The notes under the pieces are model-generated. The model was not told the DNA's origin, ran no database searches, and saw only the letters and a list, made by a program, of their open reading frames with translations. This document shows, one piece after another, positions 35,120 to 44,396 of a DNA stretch of 64,000 nucleotides. The DNA lies in assembly GCF_900079775.1 (NCBI RefSeq), contig NZ_LT556036.1, positions 497,234 through 561,233 of the forward strand, read 5' to 3'. How positions within the stretch are numbered: position 1 is the stretch's first letter; each line of letters starts with the position of its first letter. Both the position numbers and the translations under genes were made by a program. Source of the stretch: Leyella lascolaii (GTDB lineage: Bacteria; Bacteroidota; Bacteroidia; Bacteroidales; Bacteroidaceae).

Positions 35120-36259
35120 ATGGCGGGTCTATATGTACATATCCCCTTTTGCGCTACACGATGTTCTTATTGCGGTTTCTACAGTACGACAAAACTCGAT
35201 TTGCAGGATAGATATGTGGATAGTCTGTGCCGTGAGATTGCACTAAGGAAGGAATATTTATCATCCTACTCTACCGATAGCAAAGCTGCCAATACAATCA
35301 TCCGCACTATATATATAGGTGGTGGAACTCCATCACAATTATCCCGTTATAGCCTTGAAAAATTATTCCATGCAATAGATACATATCTGGAATGTTCACC
35401 GGAAGAGGTCACGATGGAAGTAAATCCGGATGATGTCACAAATGATCTTGCTGAGACCATATCTGCATTGCATATAAATAGGGTCAGTATGGGGGCGCAG
35501 ACATTTGATGACAATCGGCTGAAATTTCTAAATCGTAGACACAAATCATTTCAGGTGGAACGGGCTATTGACATTTTGCATGAACATGGTGTAGGAAACA
35601 TCAGCATTGATCTAATGTTTGGATTCCCCGGTCAGACATGTGACTCATGGAAAGAGGATGTAAGACGCGCGATAAGTCTTGACATACAACATATCTCGGC
35701 ATACAGTCTGATGTACGAGGAAGGAACCAGACTGTATCGTATGCTGAAAGAAAACATGATAAAAGAGATAGATGAAGAGGTCAGTCTAAATATGTACAAT
35801 GAACTGATAAATATATTGTGTTATGCCGGATATGAACATTATGAGATAAGTAATTTTGCAAAAAAGGGATATAGGGCACTGCACAACAGTTCATATTGGC
35901 ATGACATTCCTTATCTGGGAATAGGAGCCGCAGCACATTCTTACAACATAAAATCGAGACAATGGAATGTATCTGACATTAATAAATATATTGAATCAAT
36001 ATCACACGACACTGTACCTTTTACATTTGAACCTATTGACGCCGACACACATTATAACGACATTGTAACAACAGAATTACGCACGTCGGAAGGTATAGAT
36101 TTGTCGCAGCTTGATGACAAGTATATGCAGTATATCGTAAAACAAGCCGCAAGACATGTTGCTGATAAAACGGTTGTCATAAATGACGGGCATTTGAAAC
36201 TTACACACGAAGGACTATATATCAGTGATATGATAATGAGTGATTTAATGAAAGTATGA
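35120..36259 (+). CDS. hemW: HemW-like radical SAM protein
   Basis: HemW, formerly taken for an oxygen-independent coproporphyrinogen oxidase, binds heme and is thought to deliver it to respiratory enzymes. The 379-residue protein has the radical SAM cluster motif C-x3-C-x2-C at C11, C15 and C18 (FCATRCSYC). The following Phe of GFYS in place of a fourth Cys is typical of HemW rather than HemN. IYIGGGTPSQLS, then TMEVNPDD and RVSMGAQTF, and FPGQT are conserved blocks. The C-terminal HemN domain is present. It is followed at 6 bp by a small membrane protein. Confidence 0.94.
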   Translation: MAGLYVHIPFCATRCSYCGFYSTTKLDLQDRYVDSLCREIALRKEYLSSYSTDSKAANTIIRTIYIGGGTPSQLSRYSLEKLFHAIDTYLECSPEEVTMEVNPDDVTNDLAETISALHINRVSMGAQTFDDNRLKFLNRRHKSFQVERAIDILHEHGVGNISIDLMFGFPGQTCDSWKEDVRRAISLDIQHISAYSLMYEEGTRLYRMLKENMIKEIDEEVSLNMYNELINILCYAGYEHYEISNFAKKGYRALHNSSYWHDIPYLGIGAAAHSYNIKSRQWNVSDINKYIESISHDTVPFTFEPIDADTHYNDIVTTELRTSEGIDLSQLDDKYMQYIVKQAARHVADKTVVINDGHLKLTHEGLYISDMIMSDLMKV

Positions 36260-36265
36260 CAAGAT

Positions 36266-36619
36266 ATGGACAAATTGGAATTTGAAAGATATTGGACAGA
36301 GAACCGTGAGAAAATACTCAATGCAAACAGTGAATACAGGAAGGTTCGGGATAGCTATAAATCTTTGTCCGGTGCCGACTATCTGCTTTATGCCATACCG
36401 GTCGTTGCAGGCATAGTATTCATGGACAGTTGTAAGTTCATAGAGCAGGAACTCTTGAAATGGTTTGTAGGGGCTGTTGTCGTCATAGTGTGTTTTGTGC
36501 TATGTGTATGGGTAAAGGTGCTTATATCAGGCAATAACTCACCATTGGAGGTTGAGAATAAAATAAAATCACAGTTAAAAGTGAAGTTATTAAAAGAAGA
36601 TAAGAGCGAAGAAATATAA
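36266..36619 (+). CDS. Small membrane protein of unknown function
   Basis: The 117-residue protein has a charged N terminus (DKLEFERYWTENREKILN), two membrane helices (about residues 40-55 and 66-87) and a Lys-rich cytoplasmic-type tail. I do not recognise the family. Its start lies 6 bp after the hemW stop, so it is probably co-transcribed with hemW. Confidence 0.75.
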   Translation: MDKLEFERYWTENREKILNANSEYRKVRDSYKSLSGADYLLYAIPVVAGIVFMDSCKFIEQELLKWFVGAVVVIVCFVLCVWVKVLISGNNSPLEVENKIKSQLKVKLLKEDKSEEI

Positions 36620-36630
36620 AATAATTTGAT

Positions 36631-36639
36631 TATCTTTGC
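36631..36639 (+). promoter_or_regulatory. -7 box upstream of engB
   Basis: TATCTTTGC matches TAnnTTTG with the trailing C. It implies a leader of about 140 nt before the engB ATG. Short ATG-initiated frames occur in that leader but look incidental. Confidence 0.55.
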
Positions 36640-36787
36640 TTGCCGTTCTGTATATAAAGCACGGTTCATATGTTGCATTTCATTTATAAAATATGTATTT
36701 TATGATGTATATGTGTGTATGAAAAACGATGACGGCATACAACATCTTATTTTATGTATAATACTATTTAAAATATTGACATAACAC

Positions 36788-37411
36788 ATGGAAATCAAAA
36801 GTTCTGAGTTTGTTATCTCTGCACCTAACGTAAACCAATGTCCGAATGACATAAAAGCAGAGTATGCCTTTATCGGAAGATCGAATGTTGGGAAATCAAG
36901 TCTGATAAATATGTTGTGCAACCACAAAGGTCTTGCAAAGACCTCTTCCACACCGGGAAAAACACTATTGATAAATCATTTCATAATAAATAAAGAATGG
37001 TATCTGGTAGACCTGCCTGGATATGGATTTGCAAAACGGTCGAAAACAGTACAGAAGAAACTTCAGAACATGATATCGTCATACATACTTCAACGTGAAC
37101 AGCTGGTCAATACCTTCGTCCTTGTTGATATACGACATTCCCCCATGGCAATTGATGTGGACTTCATAAACTGGCTCGGACAAAGCAATGTGCCGTTTGC
37201 CATAGTATTCACAAAAGCCGACAAACTGACTCCATCCAAGGCGAGGCAGAATGCTGAGGCATGGATGGAAAAACTTAAAGAAAGCTGGGAAGAGCTACCA
37301 CCCTATTTCGTCACCAGTTCTGAAAAAAGAACTGGACGCGACGAGATTCTCAATTATATTGAGAGTATAAATAAGTCATTGAAAGGTGACAGCTCTGAAA
37401 TAATAATCTGA
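36788..37411 (+). CDS. yihA: Ribosome biogenesis GTPase EngB (YihA/YsxC)
   Basis: This essential GTPase acts in late assembly of the large ribosomal subunit. The 207-residue protein has G1 GRSNVGKS (residues 30-37), G2 around SSTPGKT, G3 DLPGYGFA, G4 TKADK and G5 TSS. These motifs and the length define EngB. The ABC-F gene starts 8 bp after its stop, so the two form an operon linked to translation. Confidence 0.96.
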   Translation: MEIKSSEFVISAPNVNQCPNDIKAEYAFIGRSNVGKSSLINMLCNHKGLAKTSSTPGKTLLINHFIINKEWYLVDLPGYGFAKRSKTVQKKLQNMISSYILQREQLVNTFVLVDIRHSPMAIDVDFINWLGQSNVPFAIVFTKADKLTPSKARQNAEAWMEKLKESWEELPPYFVTSSEKRTGRDEILNYIESINKSLKGDSSEIII

Positions 37412-37419
37412 AAAACAAA

Positions 37420-39192
37420 ATGATTCCATATATTGACGTACAAAATCTTTCCAAATCGTTTGGCGCACATGTCCTTTTCGAGAATATTTCATTTTCAATT
37501 TCTGAGGGACAACATGTCGGACTGATTGCAAAAAACGGTATAGGCAAAACCACGTTGTTGTCAATACTCACAGGCAAGGAAGGCTATGATTCTGGAGACA
37601 TCATATTCAAGCGGGATCTGAAAATTGGCATACTTGAGCAGAATCCTGTGTTCAATCCGGAAGAATCGGTACTTGACGCATGCTTCAACCATAACGGGGA
37701 GTCTGAAAAAGTTCTTCGTGCAAAGCAGATACTCACACAGCTGAAAATAAAAGACCTCAATCAGCCTATGGGCGAGCTTAGCGGCGGACAGCAAAAACGT
37801 ATTGCATTGGCAAATGTGCTGATTACCGAGCCGGATTTGCTGATACTTGACGAGCCGACTAACCATCTTGACCTTGAGATGATTGTCTGGCTCGAAGGCT
37901 ACCTCTCCCGGGGCAACAAGACATTACTGATGGTGACACACGACCGATATTTCCTTGACCGTGTATGTAATATCATTCTTGAATTGGACAATAAAACAAT
38001 TTATACATATAGAGGCAACTATGAATATTATATAGAAAAAAGACAGGAACGCGTCAACGCCACCATGGCGGAAATAGCAAGAGCCAATAATCTCTATCGT
38101 CGCGAACTTGAATGGATGCGTCGTATGCCACAGGCAAGAGGTCATAAAGCTCGATACAGAGAGGATGCGTTCTATGAGCTTGAGGCAAGAGCGAAGCAAC
38201 GGATTGAAGAACGGCAGATGCGCCTTAAATCAAAAAACGTATATATCGGTTCAAAAATATTCGAATGCCAATATGTTTCTAAGGCATGGTCGGAAGAAAA
38301 GGTTATCTTGAAAGACTTCTACTATAACTTCAGCCGTTTTGAAAAAATGGGAATCATCGGAAACAATGGCAGCGGTAAGTCCACTTTTATAAAGCTTCTT
38401 TTAGGAATAATACAACCGGACAGTGGAAAATTTGACATCGGTGATACCGTAAGATTCGGATATTTTTCACAGGAGGGATTAAAGTTCAATGAGGAGCAGA
38501 GAGTCATTGACGTAATATCTGAAATTGCCGATTTCATCGATTATGGAGGTGGTAAGCATATAACCGCGTCACAATTGCTGCAACACTTTCTTTTCACACC
38601 GGAGCAACAGTATGACTATGTGTATAAATTGAGTGGCGGAGAGCGTCGCAAACTCTATTTATGTACGATACTCATGCGCAACCCTAATTTTCTTGTACTC
38701 GATGAGCCGACAAACGATTTGGACATTCCCACTCTGCAGGTCTTGGAAGAATATTTGCAGGATTTCCCCGGATGTGTCATCATAGTCAGTCATGACCGGT
38801 ATTTTATGGATAAGATAGTAGATCACCTCTTGGTCTTTCAAGGGAACGGAGTGATACAGGATTTCCCCGGCAATTACACACAATACAGGGAATGGAGTGC
38901 CTTGAAGCCCAAAGAACTAAAAGAGAAAAACCAGCCTTTGGAGAAAAAGAGTAGAAAAGTCCAGGATGTTTCTGTACGGAAAAAAATGACATTTAAGGAG
39001 AAACGTGAGTTTGAGCAGCTTGAGAAAGACATTGCCGCACTTGAGAAAGAGCAGAAAATCATAGAAGAAGAACTGTGTAGCGGGAAACTGACAATTGACG
39101 AACTTACGGAAAAGAGCAAGCGTCTCCCGGTATTGAAAGACGAACTTGACGAAAAAAGTATGAGATGGCTCGAACTTTCTGAACTTGCCTGA
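37420..39192 (+). CDS. ABC-F family ATPase (Uup type)
   Basis: ABC-F proteins have two ATP-binding cassettes and no membrane domain; most act on the ribosome. In this 590-residue protein the first cassette shows AKNGIGKTTLL, LSGGQQKR and LLILDEPTNHLD; the second shows GNNGSGKST, LSGGERRK and LVLDEPTNDLD. A charged linker of about 80 residues joins them. The C-terminal 80 residues form a Lys/Glu-rich coiled coil, typical of Uup, which has been tied to ribosome rescue and DNA branch-point metabolism. It is the last gene of the engB operon and ends in a perfect hairpin. Confidence 0.92.
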   Translation: MIPYIDVQNLSKSFGAHVLFENISFSISEGQHVGLIAKNGIGKTTLLSILTGKEGYDSGDIIFKRDLKIGILEQNPVFNPEESVLDACFNHNGESEKVLRAKQILTQLKIKDLNQPMGELSGGQQKRIALANVLITEPDLLILDEPTNHLDLEMIVWLEGYLSRGNKTLLMVTHDRYFLDRVCNIILELDNKTIYTYRGNYEYYIEKRQERVNATMAEIARANNLYRRELEWMRRMPQARGHKARYREDAFYELEARAKQRIEERQMRLKSKNVYIGSKIFECQYVSKAWSEEKVILKDFYYNFSRFEKMGIIGNNGSGKSTFIKLLLGIIQPDSGKFDIGDTVRFGYFSQEGLKFNEEQRVIDVISEIADFIDYGGGKHITASQLLQHFLFTPEQQYDYVYKLSGGERRKLYLCTILMRNPNFLVLDEPTNDLDIPTLQVLEEYLQDFPGCVIIVSHDRYFMDKIVDHLLVFQGNGVIQDFPGNYTQYREWSALKPKELKEKNQPLEKKSRKVQDVSVRKKMTFKEKREFEQLEKDIAALEKEQKIIEEELCSGKLTIDELTEKSKRLPVLKDELDEKSMRWLELSELA

Positions 39193-39280
39193 CGTTATTA
39201 CATTTAATATAATAACCCTCTGTATGATATCATCTGACAGTCATACAATAATCTTATTGTAGAAGATTATTCTCATACTT

Positions 39281-39319
39281 AAAAGAGGTTATGTCAAAAC
39301 CGTTGACATAACCTCTTTT
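39281..39319 (+). terminator. Terminator after the ABC-F gene
   Basis: AAAAGAGGTTATGTCAA (39281-39297) and TTGACATAACCTCTTTT (39303-39319) are perfect complements with a 5-nt loop. The A and T flanks allow action in both directions. Confidence 0.85.
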
Positions 39320-39582
39320 ATATAATCTGTCTTGTACTTATATTATTTAACGAGATTCTGTCAAATACTGAGCAAAACTCCATAATTCAGACAGACAGCG
39401 ATAAATTGTCTCTTATCAAAAGTATTGCTAGCTCAGAGATTCAAAGTTCCTTTGGATTTGTTACTCATGTCCGGAAACCACTTATATCTGTCTTGCAATT
39501 CGATGTGTGTACAGCCCGCCTGTGTAAAGCCCTTAGTCACTTTGCTGGGAAACAACAGGACATACAGAAAGTGGTTACAGCC
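39320..39582 (-). other. Intergenic stretch with an in-frame extension of the lipoprotein gene
   Basis: No independent gene can be supported. On the minus strand the frame of the lipoprotein gene continues past its TGA for 49 codons, with a protein-like composition (for example THIELQDRYKWFPDMSNKSK), before a second TGA. It has no ATG at its start. Confidence 0.45.
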
Positions 39583-40248
39583 TCATTTCTTGACGGGATT
39601 ATACAAGTCTGCTATCTTCTGCAAATCAGTTGGGTCTATTTCTTTGTTTTTAAGTTTTTCACACAGAACCGGGTCATCTGCGAGATATTCCATAAGTAAA
39701 TTACGCTGATATTTATTCCCGCTCTTGTAATAGCCTATCACTTGTCCAATCTCCTCTCCTGTTTTGCGTGCCACATAAAAAATCTCTCCATTTGCTACAC
39801 TGGAGATTTTCAGGATGCCACTACTTGGAATACTGTATTTATAGCTGCAACAATAGAATTCCACGTGATCGCCTTGCGCCTCAACAGACATCCACTGCGG
39901 CTCTATCTTTTTCTTCTTTTTTGTAGAGAACACCTTGTTTGCCATGTATGGATAGCATACGAGGAAGTGGCAATTTTCAGGATGAGTTTTTTTCCAAACA
40001 CCGAGAACTGCTATGTCCGTGTTCTTTAGTTTTAGCTTTTCACCGTTTGTTGTCGTGATGTTTACTGTCTTCGTGTTTGATTTCGGCATTCTGACACGTC
40101 CTGTATACTCAGTGCCGTCCTTCATTACAATTCGACCTTCCTCCTGGTCAGTCGCGTCTTTCACTATGTCATAAATCTGGCAACTGCTTAACAACGGAAT
40201 TGCAAGACAGAGCAATCCGATTGTTTTGATTGTTTTGATTGCTTTCAT
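39583..40248 (-). CDS. Hypothetical lipoprotein
   Basis: The 221-residue protein begins with a basic N terminus, a hydrophobic core and the lipobox LLSSC (Cys near residue 23). The early part, RIVMKDGTEYTGRVRMPKSNTKTVNITTTNGEKLKLKNTDI, resembles small beta-barrel segments seen in Bacteroidetes periplasmic proteins. The rest is mixed alpha/beta with a Lys run (STKKKKK). I do not recognise the family. It stands alone on the minus strand; no convincing promoter is seen. The frame continues after the TGA for 49 codons. Confidence 0.75.
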   Translation of the reverse strand: MKAIKTIKTIGLLCLAIPLLSSCQIYDIVKDATDQEEGRIVMKDGTEYTGRVRMPKSNTKTVNITTTNGEKLKLKNTDIAVLGVWKKTHPENCHFLVCYPYMANKVFSTKKKKKIEPQWMSVEAQGDHVEFYCCSYKYSIPSSGILKISSVANGEIFYVARKTGEEIGQVIGYYKSGNKYQRNLLMEYLADDPVLCEKLKNKEIDPTDLQKIADLYNPVKK

Positions 40249-40949
40249 AATAGCTCATAGCCTCCAGTCCTCAAAGACCTTTACTAATTAAACATGAAGC
40301 GTAGAACTGAAATGCCATGTCCTGACTGAATGTCAATGAAAACCCGTGTTCGGATATTAAAACAGACTGTACACGTTATTACATTGCGAGAACCATTATG
40401 CTGTCCTATACACGTATTGTGTGATTTTCAGGATTTCAATCACAAGGTTAAGCATCACGCCCCTTCTTTTCCTTTTGTGTCTTAGAAAGAGTTACATAAA
40501 CTCCGACAGCAAATCTACGAAAAAAGCCCACACTCTCCAAATTATAAATAGATTATTTTATCACATCGAAAAAAATTATCATGACCTCATGATTTCTCTT
40601 TAGATTCTACAGTTACTTTGCGCTTTTGCAACACCATCCACTTCGTTTCAGACAAGGTCCATTCTGTTTATGAAATCTTTTTTTCGTGGCAGCCCATAAT
40701 CCGGTTGTCTATGTAAATCACATCATCCACGGCATTAGAATACGTTTACCTGATGTTTTTAATTCAAGCAGTTTTCTAATTATGAAACCTCATTAAAGTG
40801 CCGTTTGTTTCCTTGCCTTCAAAACTTATGACAAGAAACAAGTCCAAATGTCTTAATCAAGAAGGACAGCGCTGGAAATATGAATCTGGAAGCCATATTT
40901 CCGCACTGTTTGAAACTATTTTACAAAGAAATATCAGGCATATATCCCG
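40249..40949. other. Non-coding gap, nothing recognised
   Basis: About 700 bp between the lipoprotein and cupin genes, AT-rich, with stops in all frames. A 60-codon frame at 40421 and a 63-codon frame at 40798 look accidental. I see no hairpin, tRNA or promoter that I would defend. Confidence 0.5.
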
Positions 40950-41279
40950 TCAGAACTGGGGGACAATGGCAAGATACTCTATGTCGTAATCGTTCACATT
41001 TTGAAGGCAATGTGTGTGTCCTTTCGGGCAATAGTGTACTTGTCCTTCATTTACCTGCTCTATATTACCGTCGTAAACCACCCTCGCATTTCCTTTAATC
41101 ATGTAGATTATCTCACAGCTGTCATCATGCGTGTGTGCTCCTATGGACGCACCGGCTCTTAATATGTGGCGCATGATTTTGCAATTATCATCTGTGTGGC
41201 TTTGCATGACCAACTCTCCACTGCCGCCTTTAAATTCCTCAAGGATGTTTTTCTCAATTAAGTTAAAATCTATAATCAT
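40950..41279 (-). CDS. Cupin-domain protein
   Basis: The 109-residue protein is a single small beta-barrel cupin. Motif 1 appears as GAHTHDDSCEIIYMIKGNA with metal ligands H49, H51 and E56; motif 2 as YCPKGHTHCLQN with H88. Small cupins bind metals, sugars or metabolites, and some act as sensors. The substrate is unknown. It follows the MFS gene at 75 bp and may belong to the panB transcript. Confidence 0.86.
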   Translation of the reverse strand: MIIDFNLIEKNILEEFKGGSGELVMQSHTDDNCKIMRHILRAGASIGAHTHDDSCEIIYMIKGNARVVYDGNIEQVNEGQVHYCPKGHTHCLQNVNDYDIEYLAIVPQF

Positions 41280-41354
41280 ATCTGATAAGTTTAATATTTG
41301 CGTTTTAGAAATACATTTAATGCCGGTTCTTTTTTTCAGGAATCACTGTTAAAG

Positions 41355-42470
41355 TCAATAACAGTTTAAAAACGACTGTAAGATTTTGTGAAACTGGGCC
41401 ATAATCTGATTGTCTATAAACATATAACTTATGCAGATTCCTCCTGCAAATCCTCCCTCGCAGGCAAGGAAGTACGAACTTATTGCTGTGCTACGTTCAC
41501 AATGTATCCCCGCGTCTATGTATTTGTGAAGCACATATGAACCGATATATCCTGTACCACAACCAAGTAAAAGTGGTACCGTATAATCTGTAAAGGGCAG
41601 ACATCTGCACAAAATGATGAATATGAATGCTGTAAGCATGCATACAAGTCCTATAATGCCGGATAATCTTTTTTTACTTCTTACAAAATAATGACCGCCA
41701 ATCATTGCTATGGAAAAACCTGCGGACAGAAAACCATAAAACATTACGGAATCCGTAAGGCTGACTATCAACCCAATAACAACATATATTGCTGCAAGTA
41801 AAATAAAATATTTTATGTCATGTGAATAAAAAAATCTGTCTGTAGAGATAATATTCACATTCTCGTCCGGACTCTTGAACGGAAATCTAATCATGCATAC
41901 CAAGAGAATAGCTACAGCTATACATGCATTTGCCATTACATCTGTATCTATACTGTCTGTCATGGTCATGGCAATAACAGCTACAGCAGGGCCGACAGAT
42001 AATGAGAAGCGCGACACCCATGATGCCGCGATATTAGCATCCGTACGGTTGTATGACTCACATTTGTCAATCATCAGCACGCCGGTAAGCGTTCTTTTCG
42101 AAAGACTGTAAAAGCATCCAAACAGAAAACATGAAATTTTTAATAGAATACCGGCAGACTCATCTGCCATTCTGCTTTCATATCCATACACGGACATGAA
42201 CAATAATACAGAAAGCATTCCGGCGGTGGAAAATATGAACACCTTATTACGTCTGTAGCGCTGTATTAGCCAGTTGGTAAACGGACCTATCGCAAAAAGC
42301 CCTATGCCAAACATGCTCACAGCAACTCCTAATCCTTTTTGTATAGTACATTCTGAATTTATGTATCTTTGCAGATATACGGATGCTGTAATCATAAGCT
42401 CGGCAATTATAAGGATGATAAAGTCCTTACGCCACAGTTTCTTATGCGAAGGCATGCTAAACGAGTCCAT
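41355..42470 (-). CDS. MFS-like transporter
   Basis: The 371-residue protein has about ten to twelve hydrophobic helices and the spacing of a major facilitator carrier. The loop NWLIQRYRRNKVFIFS after helix 2 has the basic character of MFS motif A. CFLFGCFYSLSKRTLTGVLMIDKCESYNRTDANIAASWVSRFSLSVGP covers the next helices. The length is a little short for the superfamily. The substrate is unknown. Its start lies 10 bp after the panB stop. Confidence 0.75.
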   Translation of the reverse strand: MDSFSMPSHKKLWRKDFIILIIAELMITASVYLQRYINSECTIQKGLGVAVSMFGIGLFAIGPFTNWLIQRYRRNKVFIFSTAGMLSVLLFMSVYGYESRMADESAGILLKISCFLFGCFYSLSKRTLTGVLMIDKCESYNRTDANIAASWVSRFSLSVGPAVAVIAMTMTDSIDTDVMANACIAVAILLVCMIRFPFKSPDENVNIISTDRFFYSHDIKYFILLAAIYVVIGLIVSLTDSVMFYGFLSAGFSIAMIGGHYFVRSKKRLSGIIGLVCMLTAFIFIILCRCLPFTDYTVPLLLGCGTGYIGSYVLHKYIDAGIHCERSTAISSYFLACEGGFAGGICISYMFIDNQIMAQFHKILQSFLNCY

Positions 42471-42480
42471 ATCCTTTTAA

Positions 42481-43302
42481 TCAGTAGCTTTCGGATTCGT
42501 TCGGAAAAGAAACAGTCTTCACATCATTAATGTAACAGCCTACAGCATCGGTCATGACTGTATATAAGTCGGCATATTGGCGCAGGAATTTAGGTCTGAA
42601 TCCACGGTTCATGCCCAACATATCCGAATAGACGAGGACCTGCCCGTCTGTACCGTTACCTGCTCCGATACCTATTGTCGCACAGTTTACATTTTCTGTT
42701 ATCTTTGCAGCGAGTACGGCAGGAACTTTTTCAAGTACGATTGCAAAGCACCCCGCTTTGTCAAGAGCTTCAGCGTCAGCGATAAGCTTCTCCGCCTCAG
42801 CCTCTTCTTTTGCCCTAAGTCCGTAGCCTCCGAACTTGTGAACGCTCTGTGGAGTGAGCCCGAGATGACCGCACACAGGAATGCCTGCGTCTATTATTGC
42901 CTTCACGGTCTCTATTATTTCAATTCCACCCTCGAGTTTTAATGCGTCCACTCCGCTTTCTTTCATTATCTTTATGGCATTTCTAACGCCTTCTTCACGT
43001 GAAACCTGATAACTTCCGAAAGGCATGTCGCATAAGATAAGCGCATGGCTTGCAGCGCGTGCCACGGCACGTGCATGGTATATCATCTGCTCCACAGAAA
43101 TCGGTATTGTATTTTCATTGCCTGCCATAACATTAGATGCGGAGTCACCAATCAATATACAATCCACTCCTGCCGCATCTATAATTGATGCGGTGGTGTA
43201 GTCATAAGCTGTAAGCATTGCTATTTTCTCTCCAGCCTGTTTCATCTTAAAGAAAGCCGGAGCAGTAACCTTTTTTTTGCTTGTACTTAAATATTCTGAC
43301 AT
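42481..43302 (-). CDS. panB: 3-methyl-2-oxobutanoate hydroxymethyltransferase PanB
   Basis: PanB makes ketopantoate from alpha-ketoisovalerate in pantothenate and CoA synthesis. The 273-residue protein carries the family blocks MLTAYDYTTASIIDAAGVD, ILIGDSASNVMAG, LILCDMPFGSYQ, ALKLEGG, PVCGHLGLTPQS and TIGIGAGNGTDGQVLVYSDMLGM. I choose the ATG at 43302 (MSEYLSTSKKK), not the upstream 43326 start, because the -7 box lies over 43323-43331. It is the first gene of a minus-strand unit with the MFS carrier and perhaps the cupin. No other pan gene is nearby. Confidence 0.97.
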   Translation of the reverse strand: MSEYLSTSKKKVTAPAFFKMKQAGEKIAMLTAYDYTTASIIDAAGVDCILIGDSASNVMAGNENTIPISVEQMIYHARAVARAASHALILCDMPFGSYQVSREEGVRNAIKIMKESGVDALKLEGGIEIIETVKAIIDAGIPVCGHLGLTPQSVHKFGGYGLRAKEEAEAEKLIADAEALDKAGCFAIVLEKVPAVLAAKITENVNCATIGIGAGNGTDGQVLVYSDMLGMNRGFRPKFLRQYADLYTVMTDAVGCYINDVKTVSFPNESESY

Positions 43303-43322
43303 ATCTCTTTTTTTATTGACGT

Positions 43323-43355
43323 GCAAAATTACAATAAAAGGACAAAACTGACAAA
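43323..43355 (-). promoter_or_regulatory. Promoter of panB
   Basis: On the minus strand TTTG (43352-43355), 20 bp, TAATTTTGC (43323-43331) forms a good Bacteroidetes promoter and sets the panB start at 43302. Confidence 0.7.
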
Positions 43356-43437
43356 AGAAAAGTAATATTATGTGAATTTGGTGTCAAATACCAGGAATTA
43401 AATGTGAAATGTCCGCATTCATTTGATTAATTCTTCG

Positions 43438-43446
43438 TACCTTTGC
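43438..43446 (+). promoter_or_regulatory. -7 box before the DUF3298 lipoprotein
   Basis: TACCTTTGC matches the consensus. It implies a leader of about 130 nt, which holds a 33-codon ORF and a small hairpin. Confidence 0.55.
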
Positions 43447-43466
43447 ACAAATAGTGCAGTCTCATT

Positions 43467-43568
43467 ATGTATACGAACTGTTTGATTTTTTTGAATGCAT
43501 TCTTCATATATAATCCACTTGAAGGTTACTGGCAAAATGTGCCAGCCTGCCTTATGGAAAAAGGATAA
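43467..43568 (+). CDS. Possible 33-residue leader peptide
   Basis: An ATG ORF begins about 15-20 nt after the predicted transcription start, runs 33 codons (begins MYTNCLIFLNAFFIY, ends CLMEKG) and stops 15 bp before the lipoprotein ATG. It includes the hairpin CTGGCA/TGCCAG (43529-43545). It may be a leader peptide or chance; there is no family to compare. Confidence 0.25.
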   Translation: MYTNCLIFLNAFFIYNPLEGYWQNVPACLMEKG

Positions 43569-43583
43569 ATTAATTGTAACAAT

Positions 43584-44384
43584 ATGAAAAAGATATTTAC
43601 GGTTTTCCTGTTTGCGGCATTATTAATCTCCTGTCATAGGAAAAATGCCATTGAAAGAGGAGATTTCAATATAGACAGTATCGTGTCAGACTCGTCATTG
43701 AGACTTACCGACGGACTTGATTCTCCAGAATGCTCTATACACATAAGCGTGCAGTATTTAAATGGCGGGAATGGGCAAATGCTTAACCGCTCTTTTTTAA
43801 GTAATGGAATAATGTTGCCAGATTATACAGAATATTCCAATGGTGACGGAATACGTAAGTCTGTGGATTCATTTGTTGCCGGATATTTGTCTGACTATAT
43901 GGATTTTTACAAAAAGATATATGAGAATGACAGGACTCATCCGGAACTATATAGCAACAGATATGCATTAAATACGTACATCTTATCAGAGAAAGAAGAC
44001 GTCATTACTTACATGGCGAAACTGACATCTTACGGAGGCGGGCTTTACGAGACGAGACAGACGCTGGTCAAGAACTTTTATGCTGATACGGGAAAATTTA
44101 TATCATTGGACGATATTTTCATTCACGGATATGAGAAAATGTTAAAAGACATCATATTAAATAAATTCTATAACATGTTTGATGTTGACAATATTGAAGG
44201 ACTTAAAAAAAGATATATATTTGCAGACGGGAATATATATGTACCGGATAATTTCATTATTGAAAAAGATGGAATATCTTTTATATATTGTCAGGATGAG
44301 ATAGCACCGCATGAGGAGGGTGAAATCAGAATAAAGGTAAACGATTCAGAGATAGAGAATCTGAAAAAAGTAGAAATTAAATAA
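43584..44384 (+). CDS. DUF3298 (RsiV-like) lipoprotein
   Basis: The 266-residue protein has a lipoprotein signal with the lipobox LLISC (Cys near residue 17). Its body matches the DUF3298/RsiV C-terminal fold of Bacteroidetes: LTSYGGGLYETRQTLVKNFYADTGKFISLDDIF in the middle, and ISFIYCQDEIAPHEEGEIRIKV near the end. In Bacillus RsiV this region binds lysozyme and controls sigma V, but here there is no membrane helix or sigma gene, so the role is unknown. The rsmG start lies 12 bp after the stop. Confidence 0.86.
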   Translation: MKKIFTVFLFAALLISCHRKNAIERGDFNIDSIVSDSSLRLTDGLDSPECSIHISVQYLNGGNGQMLNRSFLSNGIMLPDYTEYSNGDGIRKSVDSFVAGYLSDYMDFYKKIYENDRTHPELYSNRYALNTYILSEKEDVITYMAKLTSYGGGLYETRQTLVKNFYADTGKFISLDDIFIHGYEKMLKDIILNKFYNMFDVDNIEGLKKRYIFADGNIYVPDNFIIEKDGISFIYCQDEIAPHEEGEIRIKVNDSEIENLKKVEIK

Positions 44385-44396
44385 TTATTTTCCTCC

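Noticed and set aside
36719-36784. 21-codon ORF in the engB leader
   Set aside because: It is one of several overlapping ATG frames in AT-rich DNA, with no conservation evidence.
39583-39585. UGA recoding (selenocysteine or read-through) in the lipoprotein gene
   Set aside because: There is no SECIS-like stem after the TGA and a lipoprotein has no need for selenocysteine; the continuing frame is reported only as an oddity.
43303-43326. Upstream ATG for panB
   Set aside because: It lies on the -7 promoter box, so it would not be transcribed intact.
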